A DNA stretch of 64,000 nt from Manihot esculenta (GCF_001659605.2 NC_035171.2:4470325-4534324), one strand, 5' to 3'; shown: positions 23,306 through 36,224, numbered from the stretch's first letter. Translations and numbers: made by a program. The notes: generated by a model not told the origin, from the sequence alone.

Positions 23306-23844
23306 GGGCACTTAGCCGAAATGGGCGAGTTTTCTCCCATTTTCGGCCACAGCAAGCTTTCGACCTCCCTCTCCCCAAATCTTGTGTTCTTTCTACAAAT
23401 CTCCTCCATTTTTCTTGAGTTTTAACTTCACATTGCAAGTTTTGAGCATTTGAGACAACTTTTGGAGCTTTGGAAACTCAGGAGCTCATTTGCTTGGATC
23501 TCCGAGTTTTGATCGCCTCTCTCTCGATCTTCAAGAGGTAAGAGCCGATCTTAAGCTCAATGTATGTTTTAAACAAGTTTTATGAAGTTTTATGGGGTAG
23601 AATGGCATGTATAGGGTTGTATGAGTTAGTTGAGCTATGTTAGGTTTTATGTGATTTTTTTGAGCAATGTATGTTGGAAATGTGTTGTTGTGAGTGTTGT
23701 AGTTGGGGTATATGTTAGTTTGAGACCCCTAGGTGTAATGTATGTGATGTATGCATGTTTTAGAACAAGTTTATGCATGATTGGTGGTTTTGGGAGGCAA
23801 GAGGCTCATGTGAGCAAAGTTTCTGCCTGTTTGGCAGAAACCAG

Positions 23845-24030
23845 GTTCGGCAGCCGAAGGGACTTTCGGCTGCCGAACCCCCTTGTGGAGGCAGCATTCG
23901 GCTGCCGAAGCTTGCCCCCGAAAAGAGACTTTCGTCTCTGTCTGGGAGTTTCGGCCGCCGAAGGTGCCGCCGAACCTGCCTGACTTTCGTCTCTGTCCAG
24001 GACTTTCGGCCGCCGAAGGTGCCGCCGAAA
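23845..24030. repeat. Second GCC-rich inverted-repeat cluster in LTR C
   Basis: TTCGGC(A/T/C)GCCGAA sites alternate with TTTCGTCTCTGTC words downstream of the predicted transcription start, so they would lie in the transcribed leader. Confidence 0.72.
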
Positions 24031-24413
24031 GCGCCCTGTTCAGCCACTTCATGCATGTATTCCTATGTTTATGTCATGATGTTTTAGGGGGTTTTTGGAG
24101 AGTATATTAGAGTTATGTTTATATATGTTTGGTCCCTCATTGGAGTCCACCTGTGTAGGTTCAGACCCGAGGAACCGAGGATCCCAGCAGTGAGTCAGCT
24201 GCTACAGAGTGTTGTTAGAGTCTTCAGAGCAACCAGAGGTGAGTAGAATAAACTCTTAAGTTTTAAAATTAATGAAATATTAATTTTGAGCATGTTCATG
24301 CATCACGATTGCCATGAGATATTTTAGGATGTTGCATTAGAATTCACGAATATGTTGCACTGCATATTATGTTGATGTTGTGGGTAAATACTGAATGATC
24401 CACTAGTCCTTGA

Positions 24414-24603
24414 TATGGAAGTCCAGGGAGCCTTTGACTACGCCCTTGGCACTAGATAATGGAAGACCAGGGAGCCTTTGACTACGCCCTTGGCACTATG
24501 GAACGCCAAGACCAAGTGCCTGATAAGGCCTTGGGGCAGTGTAAGTAATGTTATGCTTAATGGAAGACCAGTGAGCCTCTGACTACGCCGCTGGCATTAG
24601 ATA
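24414..24603. repeat. Tandem repeat of about 44 bp in LTR C
   Basis: Two adjacent units (from 24414 and 24459) carrying ATGGAAGACCAGGGAGCC and TGACTACGCCCTTGGCA, and a third diverged unit from about 24560. Confidence 0.75.
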
Positions 24604-25233
24604 TGATGATGGGACTAGTTGGTGACAGGTTTACCCTTGATGTGGCTTGTTTGTGATGTGACACATTTCATGAAGCATGAATTAAAAATATAATGTTTTT
24701 ATTATTCTGCTCACTGGGCTCTTGTAGCTCACCCCTCTCCCCTAACCCCAGATGTGCAGGTACAGGGTAGATCAGGAGGTTAGCCAGAGATTTGAAGTAT
24801 GTTTATGTAATAGCTAGATTGTGGACATGACAAATGTATTATGATGTAATGTAAGAGATCATAGCATGTTATGTAATGAGATATTTATATTGAGGTTATA
24901 GTTGTGCTTGACCCTATGAGTATTGTTATCCCATTGATACATGATCTATAGATGATGCTTATGTAAACTAACTCAACATATGTTGTAATGCCTTTGAGGC
25001 TTGATGAGATCCCACAGAGGGACTATGTTATGTATATGTTCAGAGTATGTGCAGGTTGAGTTAGTAGATGATGAAATGTATGAAAGAAAAGTTTTAATTG
25101 TTTATGATGATGTTGATCATGTATGGGATTAAACAGGTTTACAGGTTACATGTCAGGCTTGCTACGGGTCCCGGCGGCCTTAAGCCGATCTGGATCCTAG
25201 CGCCGGTAGCGGTCCGATTTTCGGGGCGTTACA

Positions 25234-28200
25234 GATACCTTCCCAACCTTTTGCAAGACCTCAAAGGGCCCGATGTACCGTGGAGCTAGCTTACCTTTCT
25301 TCCCGAACCGAACCACCCCTTTCATTGGGGACACTTTGAGCAATACCATATCCCCCTCCTGAAACTCCACTTGTTTCCTGCGGATGTCCGCATAACTCTT
25401 TTGCCTGCTTGTAGCAGTCTTGATTCTCTCTCGGATAATGGGCACCACCCTGCTGGTGATCTCTACAAGTTCAGGCCCTGCTAAGGACCTCTCTCCAACC
25501 TCTTCCCAGCACACAGGTGATCTGCACTTCCTCCCATACAAAGCTTCATATGGAGCCATCCCGATGCTAGCATGATAGCTGTTATTGTAGGCGAACTCCA
25601 CTAAGGGTAGATGTTGCCTCCAAGAACCGCCAAAATCTAGCACACACATCCTGAGCATATCCTCTATTGTCTGGATGGTCCTCTCTGACTGTCCATCAGT
25701 CTGGGGATGGAAGGCAGTACTGAAATCCAACCTGGTACCCATAGCATTCTGCAGACTCCGCCAGAACCTGGAGGTGAACTGGGGCCCTCTATCAGACACT
25801 ATAGAAACGGGAACCCCATGCAACCTTACAATCTCGTCAACATACACCTGCGCCAATTTATCCACAGAGTAGTTGCTCCTTACAGGGATGAAGTGAGCAG
25901 ATTTAGTGAGTCTGTCCACAATCACCCATATGGAGTCTAATCTGTTGGATGTTGCCGGTAGCCCCACTACAAAATCCATGGCGATATTTTCCCATTTCCA
26001 CTCTGGAATCGACAGTGGGTTAAGCATTCCAGCCGGCTTCTGATGTTCCAGCTTCACCCTCTGACACACTTCGCAGGCTGACACAAACTGTGCCACTTCT
26101 CTCTTCATAGCTGGCCACCAATACACTCTCTTCAGATCTTGATACATCTTGGTGGCTCCAGGGTGAACACTGTATCTTGCATTATGAGCCTCTCTCATAA
26201 TGTCTCCCTTTAGCCTATGTCATCTGGTACACATAGTCTATTCCCATAGCGGAGGATCCCCTTACTATCGAATCTGAACTCACTGCCCTTGCCTGACTGA
26301 ACAGTCCTGGCAATCTTCACTAACTCTGGGTCCTCGTGCTGTTTCTGAGCTACCTGCTCCAGAAACACGGGTGTTACTTTTATCTGTGCAATCAGAGCAC
26401 CTGTACCAGACAACTCCAACTGTAGACCTTCATCAATGAGCTTGTAAAATTCCTTCACCACCGGTCTCCTCTCTACCGTGATGTGGGATAGACTGCCAAG
26501 TGATTTCCGGCTTAAGGCATCAGCTACTACATTAGCCTTACCCGGATGGTACTGGATCTTGCAATCATAGTCACTCAACAGTTCTACCCATCTCCTCTGT
26601 CTCAAATTCAGCTCTCTCTGACTCAAAATGTGCTGCAGGCTCTTATGATCTGTGAAGATCTCACATTTTACCCCATAGAGGTAATGCCTCCACATCTTGA
26701 GGGCAAAGATAACTGCTGCCATTTCCAGGTCGTGTGTGGGGTAATTCAGCTCATGCCTCTTCAGCTGTCTAGAAGCATAAGCGATCACCCTACCATTCTG
26801 CATCAACACACAACCCAGGCCTACTCTGGATGCATCACAGAACACTGTGAAATCCTCATTGCTGTTTGGCAGAGCTAACACTGGTGCTGAAGTCAACCTC
26901 TTCTTGAGCTCCTCAAAGCTTTCTTCACACTGATCGGTCCACTCGAACCTCTGATTCTTTCTGGTCAATCTGGTTAAAGGAGTTGCAATCTTAGAGAAGT
27001 CCTGGACGAACCTCCTGTAATAACCAGCCAAACCCAAGAAACTTCTGATCTCTGTCACTGAGGTGGGCCTTGGCCAGTTAGTCACAGCTTCAACCTTCTT
27101 GGGGTCCACCTCTATCCCATTCTCTGACACTATATGCCCCAAGAATGATATGCTCCTTAACCAGAACTCACACTTGGAGAACTTGGCATACAAGCCATGT
27201 TCCCTCAAGGTCTGTAAAACTATCCTCAGATGATGGGCATGCTCCTCTGCATTCCTGGAATACACCAAGATATCGTCTATGAAGACAATAACAAAGTGAT
27301 CCAGGTACGGTCTAAACACTCTGTTCATGAGATCCATGAATGCTGCAGGGGCGTTAGTTAACCCAAACGGCATTACAAGGAACTCATAGTGCCCATATCT
27401 GGTCCTGAAAGCTGTCTTCGGTATGTCTTCTTCTCTTATCCTCAGCTGATGGTACCCTGATCTCAGATCTATCTTGGAGAAACAACCCGCTCCTGCTAGC
27501 TGGTCGAATAGATCGTCGATCCTTGGCAATGGGTACTTGTTCTTGGTAGTGACTTTGTTCAACTGCCTGTAGTCGATACAAAGTCTGAGGGATCCATCCT
27601 TCTTTCTCACGAATAGCACTGGAGCACCCCAAGGTGAGGTACTCGGTCGGATGAAGCCCTTATCTACCAGATCTTGCAACTGCCCTTTCAACTCTTTCAA
27701 TTCTGCTGGTGCCATCCTGTAGGGAGGGATAGAGATCGGTCTAGTTCCAGGCATCAATTCAATCTCGAACTCTATCTCCCTAGCAGGTGGTAGTCCTGGA
27801 AGCTCTTCTGGAAAGACATCCAGAAATTCTCTGACAACTGGCACTGAGGCTGGCTCCCTGACCTGACTATCTAGCTCTCTCACGTGAGCTACATACCCCT
27901 GACATCCCTTCCTAAGCAGCCTACGAGCCTGTAGGGCCGATATTAGACCTCTAGGCGTACCCCTCTTGTCTCCTCTGAAGACGACCTTTGACCCGTTCTG
28001 ATCTCTGAACCTGACTACCTTGTCCCTGCAGTCCAAGGTAGCACCATGGGTAGATAGCCAATCCATCCCTAGAATGACGTCAAAATCTGTCAAGTCTAGA
28101 ACCACAAGGTCGGCGGAGAGGCATCTTCCCTCAACAAATACTGGACTGTACCGGCAGACTGACTCTGCCACTGACGGGTCACACTTGGGTCCACTGACCC

Positions 28201-29918
28201 ATAGGGGACACTCTAACCCAGAGACCATCAACCCTAATCTCTCAACTGCCCTCGGAGCAATAAAGGAATGAGATGCACCTGGGTCCATTAATGCATACAC
28301 ATCAGAACACCCAATGATGAGATTACCTGACACCACGGTGTTGGATGTGTTCGCCTCCTGCTGAGTCATGGTGAAGATCCTGGCTGGAGCTGATGGACCT
28401 TCACCTCGGGAACCTGAAGAAGAGGCTACTCCTCTCCCTCTACCTCTGCCACTGCCCTGAGTTGTGGCTGGAGCTGCTGGCTGTGCCACACTGCCTGAAG
28501 CTGTCTGTTGGGGCTGGCCCGTGAAAGGTGCTCTAGGACAATCCCGAGCTATGTGTCCCTCCTGGCCACATCTGAAACATACATTGGTCCCAAATCGACA
28601 CCCTCCTTTGTGTGGCCTCCCACACCTTTGGCATTCTGCACCGTCTGAGCCTGAACTCGAGCCACCGCCTAATCCCAGACCGGATTTCAGCTTATTCCAG
28701 AACTTGTTCTTCTTGGGCTTCTTGGTGTTACTCCATCTCTTACTACCTGAACTCTGAGTAGAGGGTCCTGACCCTCCTCTGCCTGGGGTCTTAACCCCTG
28801 AAGACTGGGTCACCGACTGCTTCACTGACCCCTCAATTATAGCACTGGCCTCCATTCTTCGAGCCATATCCACCACAGTGTGGAAACTTTCCCTCTCAGC
28901 TGATTGAATCAATGAGGAGTACCTGGACTGTAATTTCATGACATATCTCCTGGCCTTCTTTGCATCTGTATCTAGAGCTTGCCCTGAGAAGGGTAATAGC
29001 TCCAGAAATTTATCTGTGTACTCCTCTATGCTCATGTCTTATGTCTGTCTCAGTTGCTCAAACTCAATCATCTTCAACTCTCTGGAACTATCTGGAAAGG
29101 CCCATCCAGCAAACTCATTGGCAAATTCCTCCCATGTCATACTTTCAAGTCTCGGGTCCACATAACACTTGTACCACTCCCGTGCCTTCTTGCACTTTAA
29201 AGTGAACCCTGCCATCTCAATGGCTCTTCTGTCATCTGCCCCTAGCTCATCAGTGATCATCTTCACTGCTCTCAGGTATTCAAAGGGATCATCCCCTGAC
29301 TTGTATTTAGGAGCATCCAGCTTAAGGTAAGCTGTCATCTTCACCTTGCTCCCACTGGCTGAGCTAGGTTTAGGAGGTTGAGTAACTGGGGCTACTGGTT
29401 CTGTAGGTGGTGGGGGTGGGGGGTGCAGCATTCCCCGAGATGGGGTTTGCTGGGTGAGGATGGAAGGATGAGGGTGGATAGGCTGAGTACTGTGGGTAAG
29501 GTGGATAGAAAGGTGGATAAGGCATGTGAGTAGGGTAGGGGTTAAAGCTGGAGTAATCCGATTTACTTCCCATCGGATACCCGGGACTCTGTGCATAGGG
29601 TGGATAATAGGGTGGAAAACCATACCCCGAGGCCTGAGTGCCTCCTTGTGACTCCCCTGTCCCTTCTTCTGACATGCTAACATCCAGATTCCCATCCCTT
29701 CTCTGATCTTCTTCCATAACCTCCCTCACATCTGAAGAACTTCCTCCTCTGTCTGTCCCCCTTCTGCTAGTATCAAAAGACCTTCTAGGGTCCCTTGACA
29801 CTCTTTCTCTGTTTACTCTGCATGACATTGCCCTAGGCAATGTGGGAGGACGGGCGCTCGTGCCCTCATCCTCTGGTGGGGCTCCTGTCAACCGTGCAGA
29901 TCGACGAGTTCCTCTCAT
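25234..29918 (-). pseudogene. gag-pol of chromovirus B, main part, broken
   Basis: Minus-strand Gag from [10 protein letters not shown] (start at 29918) to integrase, ending at GKVS where element C is inserted. The domain order and motifs follow A and [15 protein letters not shown] knuckle, DPGASHSF protease, FIDDILVYS reverse transcriptase, RNase H, HHCC and a full DDE integrase including the Glu that C has lost. Breaks: a frameshift in a G-run at about 29410-29430 (the Gag frame changes from the one ending 29370 to the one ending 29039), a TAA at 29039-29041, and a one-base deletion at about 26213-26216 that gives TAA at 26210-26212 between RNase H and integrase. It is the most decayed of the three. 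Confidence 0.92.
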
Positions 29919-30192
29919 CCTGTTTTCTCTGAAAAACCAGCACATAACTCACAAGCATTAACATCATATGGTTCATGTGGGCACACATGAACCCTCATCA
30001 TATACATAGCAAACATAGCATATTATTTATGCACATGCATTTAATCATGGCATATCACATCTTTAATCAAGGCAGGACTCTACATCCTATCCTAGTGGAC
30101 ATGACTTTTCCTATTGTGCTTGACCTTCTATAACCTCTATGAGCCCGACACGCTAGGTCCGACCATATGAACCTAGGGCTTTGATACCACTC
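29919..30192 (-). other. 5' leader of chromovirus B with tRNA-Met primer site
   Basis: The minus strand reads GAGTGGTATCAAAGCCC at 30176-30192 next to the 5' LTR. This is the initiator tRNA-Met site with one change (AAAGC for AGAGC) compared with A and C. Confidence 0.82.
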
Positions 30193-32362
30193 TGTAACGC
30201 CCCGGAAATCCGGACCGCTACCGGCGCTAGGATCCAGATCGGCATAAGGCCGCCGGGACCCGTAGCAAGCCTAACATAACCTGTAAACATGTTTAATCCC
30301 ATACATGATCAACCATATACATAAAAAAAAAAATCAAAACTTTTCTTTCATACATACTATCATCAACTAACTCAACCTGTGCATACTCTGAACATATACA
30401 TAACATAATCCCTCTGTGGGATCTCATCAAGCCTCAAAGGCAAAACAACAGGTGTTGAGTTAATTTACATAAACATCATATCATAAGATCATGTACATAC
30501 AAAAGGGATTAGCAATACACTATGGTCAAGCACAACTCTAACCTCAATAACCTCATTACATAACATACTGAAAGTTTTTACATTTCATCATAATACAATT
30601 GTCATGTCCACAATCTAACTATTACATACATATGACTTTTCTCTTCTTGCCTTCTCTATCTATCCCGTACCTGCAAACCTGGGGGTTAAGGGAGAGGGGT
30701 GAGCTAGATGCCCAGTGAGTAGAACTGTAAAAAGAATATTTAAAACATGCTGTCATGGAATGCATCACTACACAAACATTTCACACCACGGGTGGACTGA
30801 TTCAAAAATCCCTCAGCTCCATGCCCGGCCCTAAAGAGGGCACCACAGGACTTCATATGCCCGGCCCTATTATGGGCACCACAGGACTTCGTAACTCGGA
30901 GCTATTGCCCGGCCCTATTATGGGCACCACAGGACTTCGTATTCAGAGGGCTAATGAATCATCCTAATGTCCATCCACTATCATCTATCACAACAATGCA
31001 ATGCGGCATATTCGTGAATTCTAATGCAAACATCCTATAATATAATCATGATGCATGAAGCATGATAAAAACATTTAATTTCTTAATTTAAAAGGTTAAG
31101 TTTAGTTCCACTCACCTCTGGCTGACTCTGACAATCTCTGTAGCAGCTGGCTCACTGCTGGGGTCCTTGGTTCCTCGGGTTCGAACCTACATGGGTGGAC
31201 TCCAATGAGGGACCAAACATACATAAACATAACTCTAATATAACCCCCAAAAACCCCCCCTAAAACATCATGAAAACATCACATAAAATATGCATGAAAT
31301 GGCTGAACAGGGCACTTTCGGCGGCACCTTCGGCGGCCGAAAGTCCCAGACAGAGACGAAACTCAGGTAGGTTCGGCGGCATCTTCGGCGGCCGAAAGTG
31401 CCAGACAGAGACGAAAGTCTCTTTTCGGGGGCAACTTCGGCAGCCGAAAGGCCTGCCTCCCCAGCCATGTTCGGCGGCCGAAAGTGCCTTCGGCTGCCAA
31501 ACTTGGTTTCTGCCAAAGGGCAGAAACTTGGCTCCCTTTGCACATTTCGCCTCCAAACCTTCGAAACATGCATATTTTTCAACCAAAGCATGCATACAAG
31601 TTCCTAGGGGCCTCAAGCAAGCATATACCCCATCTACAACACTCCAAACACACACAATCAAGCCACATTGTTCATCAAAGCATCAAAAACCCATAAGCTC
31701 AACATATACCCTAACATGCATTCTACCCCTTAAAACTTCATAAAACTTGTTTAAAACACATAATAAGGGTGGATCCGAGCTTACCTCTTGAAGAAACGAG
31801 AGGAAAGGCGATCCTAGCTTGGAGATGGAGAGATTGAGCTCTTTGAACCTCTAAGTACCCAAATCTTGCTCTAAACTCAAAAATCTTCAAAAACAAAGTT
31901 ATAGGCTCATTAAAACGTGTGAGATTTGAAGGAAAAGATGCAAGATTGGTGAGGAATGACGGAGAGCTCACCTTGGCCGAAAATGGGGGAAAAAGCTCGC
32001 CCGTTTTCGGCTAAGGGACCCTTTTATAGTGGCTGGCCAGGCCACGTTCGGGGGCCGAAAGTGCCTCCGCATCCATGCAATGTTCGGCGGCCGAACCTGC
32101 ACTTCCCTCACTCATGCTTTCGGGGGCCTAACGTGCCTCCAAAATGCATGCATGTTCGGCGGCCGAACTTGGCTTTCGGCGGCCGAACCTGGATTTTCCT
32201 CCAAAGATTTTTCATGTAAAACTCATTAAATTTCATACTTAAAAACATTAAAAACATGAAAACCTTTTATAAAAACATGCTTTTACCCTTCTAGAGGTTT
32301 CCGACACCCAAATTCCACCGGACGGTAGGAATTCCGATACCGGAGTCTAGCCGGGTATTACA
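30193..32362 (-). repeat. 5' LTR of chromovirus B
   Basis: 2170 bp, starting TGTAACGCCCCGG and ending TATTACA, with the same layout as 14742-16862. It has three 36-bp units (30821-30940) where the other LTR has two, and differs by about 21 bp at two places in the GCC-rich segment near 32085-32185. TATA box at 32021-32028. Confidence 0.92.
32021..32028 (-). promoter_or_regulatory. TATA box of LTR B (5' LTR copy)
   Basis: TATAAAAG on the minus strand after GGCCAGCCAC. This is the copy placed to drive element B. Confidence 0.65.
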
Positions 32363-32367
32363 TTAAG

Positions 32368-33057
32368 TATATGCATAAAGGGGTCCAAAACTAACCTAAA
32401 ACCCCAAACAACAAACACAAACAACCACAAATCATGAATATACACAAAACCCTCCATAACACCCTCCTTAACCTAACATGCATTTCTACCCATAAAAACT
32501 CCATGAAACCTTCAAAAATCAAAAAAGGAAGTTCAGGATCTTCACTTACCTCTTCCAAATGAGAGAATAAACGATCCCAACGTGGAGTGATGGAGAAATC
32601 TTCCCTCAAAACCTCCAAACTTCCTAACTTTGCTCTTTTACTCAAAAACTTCAAAACAAACATAAAACTCATCAAAACTTTGAATGATTTGAAGGAAACA
32701 TGAAAATCACCCAAGGAGAACCTCAGCCTCACCTCTGGTTGGCAAAAATGGAAAAAGTGATCCAAATCACCGACCTTTGACCATTTATAGGTGGCTGGCC
32801 AGACCACCTTCGGCGGCCAAACGTGAAGCCGAATGCCATGCATGTTCGGCGGCCGAAAGTGACCTTCGGCGGCCGAACATGGGCTTTTCTGCCTTGGTAT
32901 TTTTTCTTTCAAAAACTCATTTCTTTTTAACACTTTAAAACATTAAAACTGTTTTAAAACATGTAAAAACATAACCCGAACCCTTCTAGGGCATTCCGAC
33001 ATCGGAAATTCACCGGACTACAGGAATTCCAATGCCGAACTCTAGCCGGGTATTACA
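32368..33057 (-). repeat. 5' LTR of chromovirus A, second part
   Basis: Continues the LTR broken at 14741. It matches 7288-7977 of the 3' LTR and includes the TATA box (32783-32789). Together with the first part it gives 2192 bp, the same length as the 3' LTR. Confidence 0.92.
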
Positions 33058-34150
33058 GCTACATCCTATATCAACGTATCAAATTCCAGAGTTAATTGTC
33101 TCATTAGTTTGAACAATCATTAAGAGAGTTTCAGCTTCATGATTTTCCACAAAGTTTGACTTCTCCCTATTTTCTCTGTCATTTGACATTTTGGTACGAC
33201 ATTCTGAACGAAATTGACCAAATTTATGGCATCTGTAGCATTCAATTTTGGATTTGTCAAAATGCTGAAACTATCCTTTTCCTTTGTGCGATTGATCACC
33301 GTCAGTTTTGAAATTTGTGTTTCCATTTCTGTTGCCACGATCTCTCCTTCCTCTTCCTCTTCCACTTCCTCTACCTCTTCATCGTTAGTTTTATAGCTTC
33401 TCTCCATAGTTCTCGCAAAATAGCTTGTGATAGATTCACCATCCTTCATTTGTAGAGTCTCAAAATCTCATCTCAAGACTTGAAGCTGTGCATGCTTTAC
33501 TCTTGCGAAGTCTTGATATTTCTTTTTCATGGAGTCCCAAATTTGTTTGGAAGTATCTTTACATAAAATAGTCTCTAAAATTGAATGATTGATTGCCTAA
33601 AATAAATAATTTTTCGCCTTAAGATCCTTCAACTTTAGCCCTTCAATTTCTGCTTTTTGCCCCTCAGTCACTACTGCTTCACTTGTTGGTGCCAGTACTC
33701 CATCTGAAACAACTTGTCAACACTCTTTCGATATGAGAATATTTTCCATCAACATACTCTAGTGATCATAGTGACCATCGAAGCAAGATATCGTAGGTTG
33801 CACAAAACTATCAAATGCTATTGATAATATTTGAAAAATGCAAAAAAAGCTACAGCTTAAACTTGGGTTTGATATCACTGTTAGTAGCATTTTTTAAAAA
33901 TATAGCAAAAATAAAATTACAGTAAGTGTAGTATGATAAAAGACCAAATAAAAGTGAAATCTCATCCATAAAATTAAAAATAAATAGCCCAAAATAGGCT
34001 TTACTAACCAACTAAGAAACAACTACTAACATAAAAGCACTAAACCACTAATATAAAAACACTAAAATAGGAAGCGTTAAACTGATAACATAAAAGCACT
34101 AAATCACTAATATAAAAGCAATAAAATAGGAAGTTAATTAGTTACTGCTA
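33058..34150 (-). mobile_element. Ty1/copia remnant 1, right part (gag side and possible LTR)
   Basis: Continuation of the copia element beyond chromovirus A. The minus strand holds a retroviral-type Gag knuckle, CYRCHKFGQFRSEC, in which the expected His is Gln (about 33205-33245), an acidic stretch (EEVEEVEEEEEGE), and N-terminal copia Gag residues (FDGHYDHWSMLMENI near 33750-33790). Several stops interrupt it. The minus-strand word GTGATATCAAACCC near 33870-33884 may be a degenerate primer site, with a possible LTR starting about 33880 (TGTTAGTAGC). LTR limits are not secure. Confidence 0.75.
34028..34140. repeat. Tandem repeat of about 57 bp, two units
   Basis: Two units with AACATAAAAGCACTAAA(C/T)CACTAATATAAAA and AAAATAGGAAG, in the possible LTR of copia 1. 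Confidence 0.7.
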
Positions 34151-35300
34151 CCAAAAATTTGTAAAGAAATTAAATTGAGTGTAGAATGTAATTAAACACC
34201 ACATGCATAATTTACAGATGAATTTGTATGATTAAAGTACATGATTTAATTTGATAATGTTATATTATTTTGTATTTTATTTGACTGAAAAATATAAAAA
34301 TTTATTATAAAATTAATTTCCTATTTCAAGTTTAATTCTATTATTTTACTAACAATATTATATCACAAATAAAATTTTGATATTTTAATAGTTTGAAATA
34401 TTTATGAATAATTATCATAATAATTGTTGTGAAAAGAAAAACATTTTATAATATGATTTAATTTATATATTTTAATAATTTTTTGAAAATTTTTAACAGG
34501 AATTTTTGTATATTATTATTATTTTTTTAATTGAGAATTGAAAATTAGATGAGTAGAATATGAGAACTCTCAAATTTACTCAGATGTACTTGCCATTAAA
34601 CCAGTATTTTGTATACTAATTTTTAAAAGAAATTTTTATCCGATAGTCATATAATTATATTTTAATTGTTCTTGATTTCTCGCATTAGCTTTATATTAAG
34701 GCAATTTAAACTCGGTCAATTGTAGTAAGTCTTCATCTGATCTGTCAAGTTGACTTCATATTTATATATTTGGACAACATAATATTTGGAGAATACAAAA
34801 TTATATATAATGTTCTGAATATTTAAAATTATTTATACACACCTTTCCGTTTTATCATTTTTATTCATTTTATATTTTTATATATATTAAAAAATATAGT
34901 TTTTTAATTATATTCATATTAAATATATTAAATTTTATTAAATATTAAAAAAATTTTTAAAAATAAAATAAAATTAAATACGATTTATATATTATTATAA
35001 TTTTAAAAAATAAATAATAATTTTAAAACAATAAAAAAATAAATAAAAATTTATGGAGTTTATTTTATTGTGATATTTTAAAAGCCTTGAATCTAGGTCT
35101 TTTTTTTATTTAGTTTTATCGTATGGGTCTTGGTCTATATATTATAAAACGTTAATTCTAGAAGGCTTAGTAATCAATAATTCAACATGATTTTATCTCA
35201 TTGGATAGATATTATTAATTAATTAGATGGTCACCACCTAATTAGCTCATCTCCACAACACGGCTTCAACCTCAATATCTTTCACACTTGTAAGCTCTCT
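34150..35300. repeat. Duplicated spacer, copy 1
   Basis: AT-rich, no gene. Similar to about 48650-49880 downstream of copia copy 2, clearest at 34319-34400, 34960-35060 and 35085-35300 (for example ACGTTAATTCTAGAAGGCTTA in near-identical context). It shows that the copia locus and its flank were duplicated together. Confidence 0.75.
34516..34606 (-). mobile_element. tRNA-derived SINE
   Basis: Minus-strand copy of the family seen at 37947: an A-rich tail at left and a TTTAATGGCAAGTACATCTGAG-like head at right. Flanked by TTTTGTATATTA (34504-34515) and TTTTGTATACTA (34607-34618), a 12-bp duplication with one mismatch. Confidence 0.7.
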
Positions 35301-36224
35301 ATATATATATATTGTAGGAAACATCTGTCCGAGGTATTTTAGCTACCCGACTTTCATTTACTAAAAAATTAAATTTATTGATCCAACCAGTCAAATAAAT
35401 GCCGAAAATCTAATTTGACGGTGGTCATTGCTTATAAGTTATGATATTATAAATGCTTTGTTCTTTCAAATGTATAATAAATTATAATTTATTAAGATTA
35501 ATTTAACTAATATCTAATTAATTCTAAAAAAAGACTATTAAGAATTATAATCCTTTATTTAATAAATATGATAATTAGTCAGTTCATATTCTGAATTTTT
35601 ACAAATTACCATATATAATAAATGATCTTAGATGGATCAAATGAGCTTATATATATGATAAACGTAATCACTCACATTTACACTATTAATATTAATATCT
35701 ATAAAAATTGGTAAAATTATACGTATACAATTAAAAATTAAATTTTTTACGGATGCTAAACTTGAAATCTCTTACCTTTTGTTTGACATAACTCATTTTA
35801 GAATAAAAGAATTTAAATAAATTTTAGTAAAATATATTTTATTTTCTTTAAAAATAAAAATTGTATGAATTAAAAAAAAATGTTATATTCCAAACAATAA
35901 AATTAATGAAAAAAAAAATTAAATTGAATCATTATAAAATCTTTGATTCCAAACAAGATCCTAAAAGCTTGAACTATGAAAAACCTTATAATTAATTAAT
36001 AATTTATAGATAATTTGTCATTTATAAGTACATCCATAATTTAATTATTTATTCATAATTTAATTATTCTTATTATTTTTTATGAAATTTAACTTTTTAA
36101 TACATTTCTGTGTATATCCTATTTTTATAGATGTAGATTCATATTTAACCAAATCATATAGTGTATATTTTATTTTTTTATAATATTTACTTCTAAACCA
36201 ATCAGTTATTTATTTTCCCAACAG
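35301..36224. other. AT-rich spacer, nothing recognised
   Basis: No coding frame, RNA gene or clear repeat end. Exons 1-2 of the RLCK relic that follows are not recognisable here. Confidence 0.5.

Larger units (their letters stand above)
17064..25233 (+). mobile_element. Chromovirus C, youngest element, inserted in pol of B
   Basis: Plus-strand element of the same Tekay/Del-like family. It has a truncated 5' LTR (17064-17576), a PBS at 17580-17593, one long gag-pol frame, a PPT at 22929-22941 and a complete 3' LTR (22942-25233). The 513 bp shared by the two LTRs show no difference by eye, so insertion was recent. GATAC at 25234-25238 fits the right-hand target duplication (A has the same GATAC in its uninterrupted pol), but the left copy is gone with the deleted LTR portion. 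Confidence 0.9.
22942..25233 (+). repeat. 3' LTR of chromovirus C (complete, 2292 bp)
   Basis: TGTAATACCCGG...GGGGCGTTACA. Contains two GCC-rich inverted-repeat clusters (about 23115-23285 and 23845-24030), a TATA box at 23298 and a 44-bp tandem repeat near 24414. The reference copy for the truncated 5' LTR. Confidence 0.92.
14742..32362 (-). mobile_element. Chromovirus B, inserted in the 5' LTR of A and split by C
   Basis: Minus-strand Ty3/gypsy element of the same family as A. LTRs lie at 14742-16862 (2121 bp) and 30193-32362 (2170 bp). A perfect 5-bp target duplication, TTAAG, flanks it (14737-14741 and 32363-32367). The LTRs differ by one extra 48-bp repeat segment and small gains or losses in the GCC-rich region. 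Its pol is interrupted by plus-strand element C, with loss of about 230 bp of B coding sequence at the left junction. Confidence 0.9.
5786..33057 (-). mobile_element. Chromovirus A (Ty3/gypsy, Tekay/Del type), split by element B
   Basis: LTR retrotransposon on the minus strand. Two LTRs of 2192 bp each (5786-7977, and 13240-14741 joined to 32368-33057), a PBS for initiator tRNA-Met at 13224-13239 and a polypurine tract at 7978-7990 define it. The target duplication in the host copia is ACTAC (5781-5785) and GCTAC (33058-33062); the paralogous copia copy has a single GCTAC at 48271-48275. Without the 17.6-kb insertion B, the element is about 9.6 kb. The LTRs look very similar, with scattered single-base differences. 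Polyprotein similarity and a C-terminal chromodomain-like segment place it among the chromoviruses. Confidence 0.9.
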
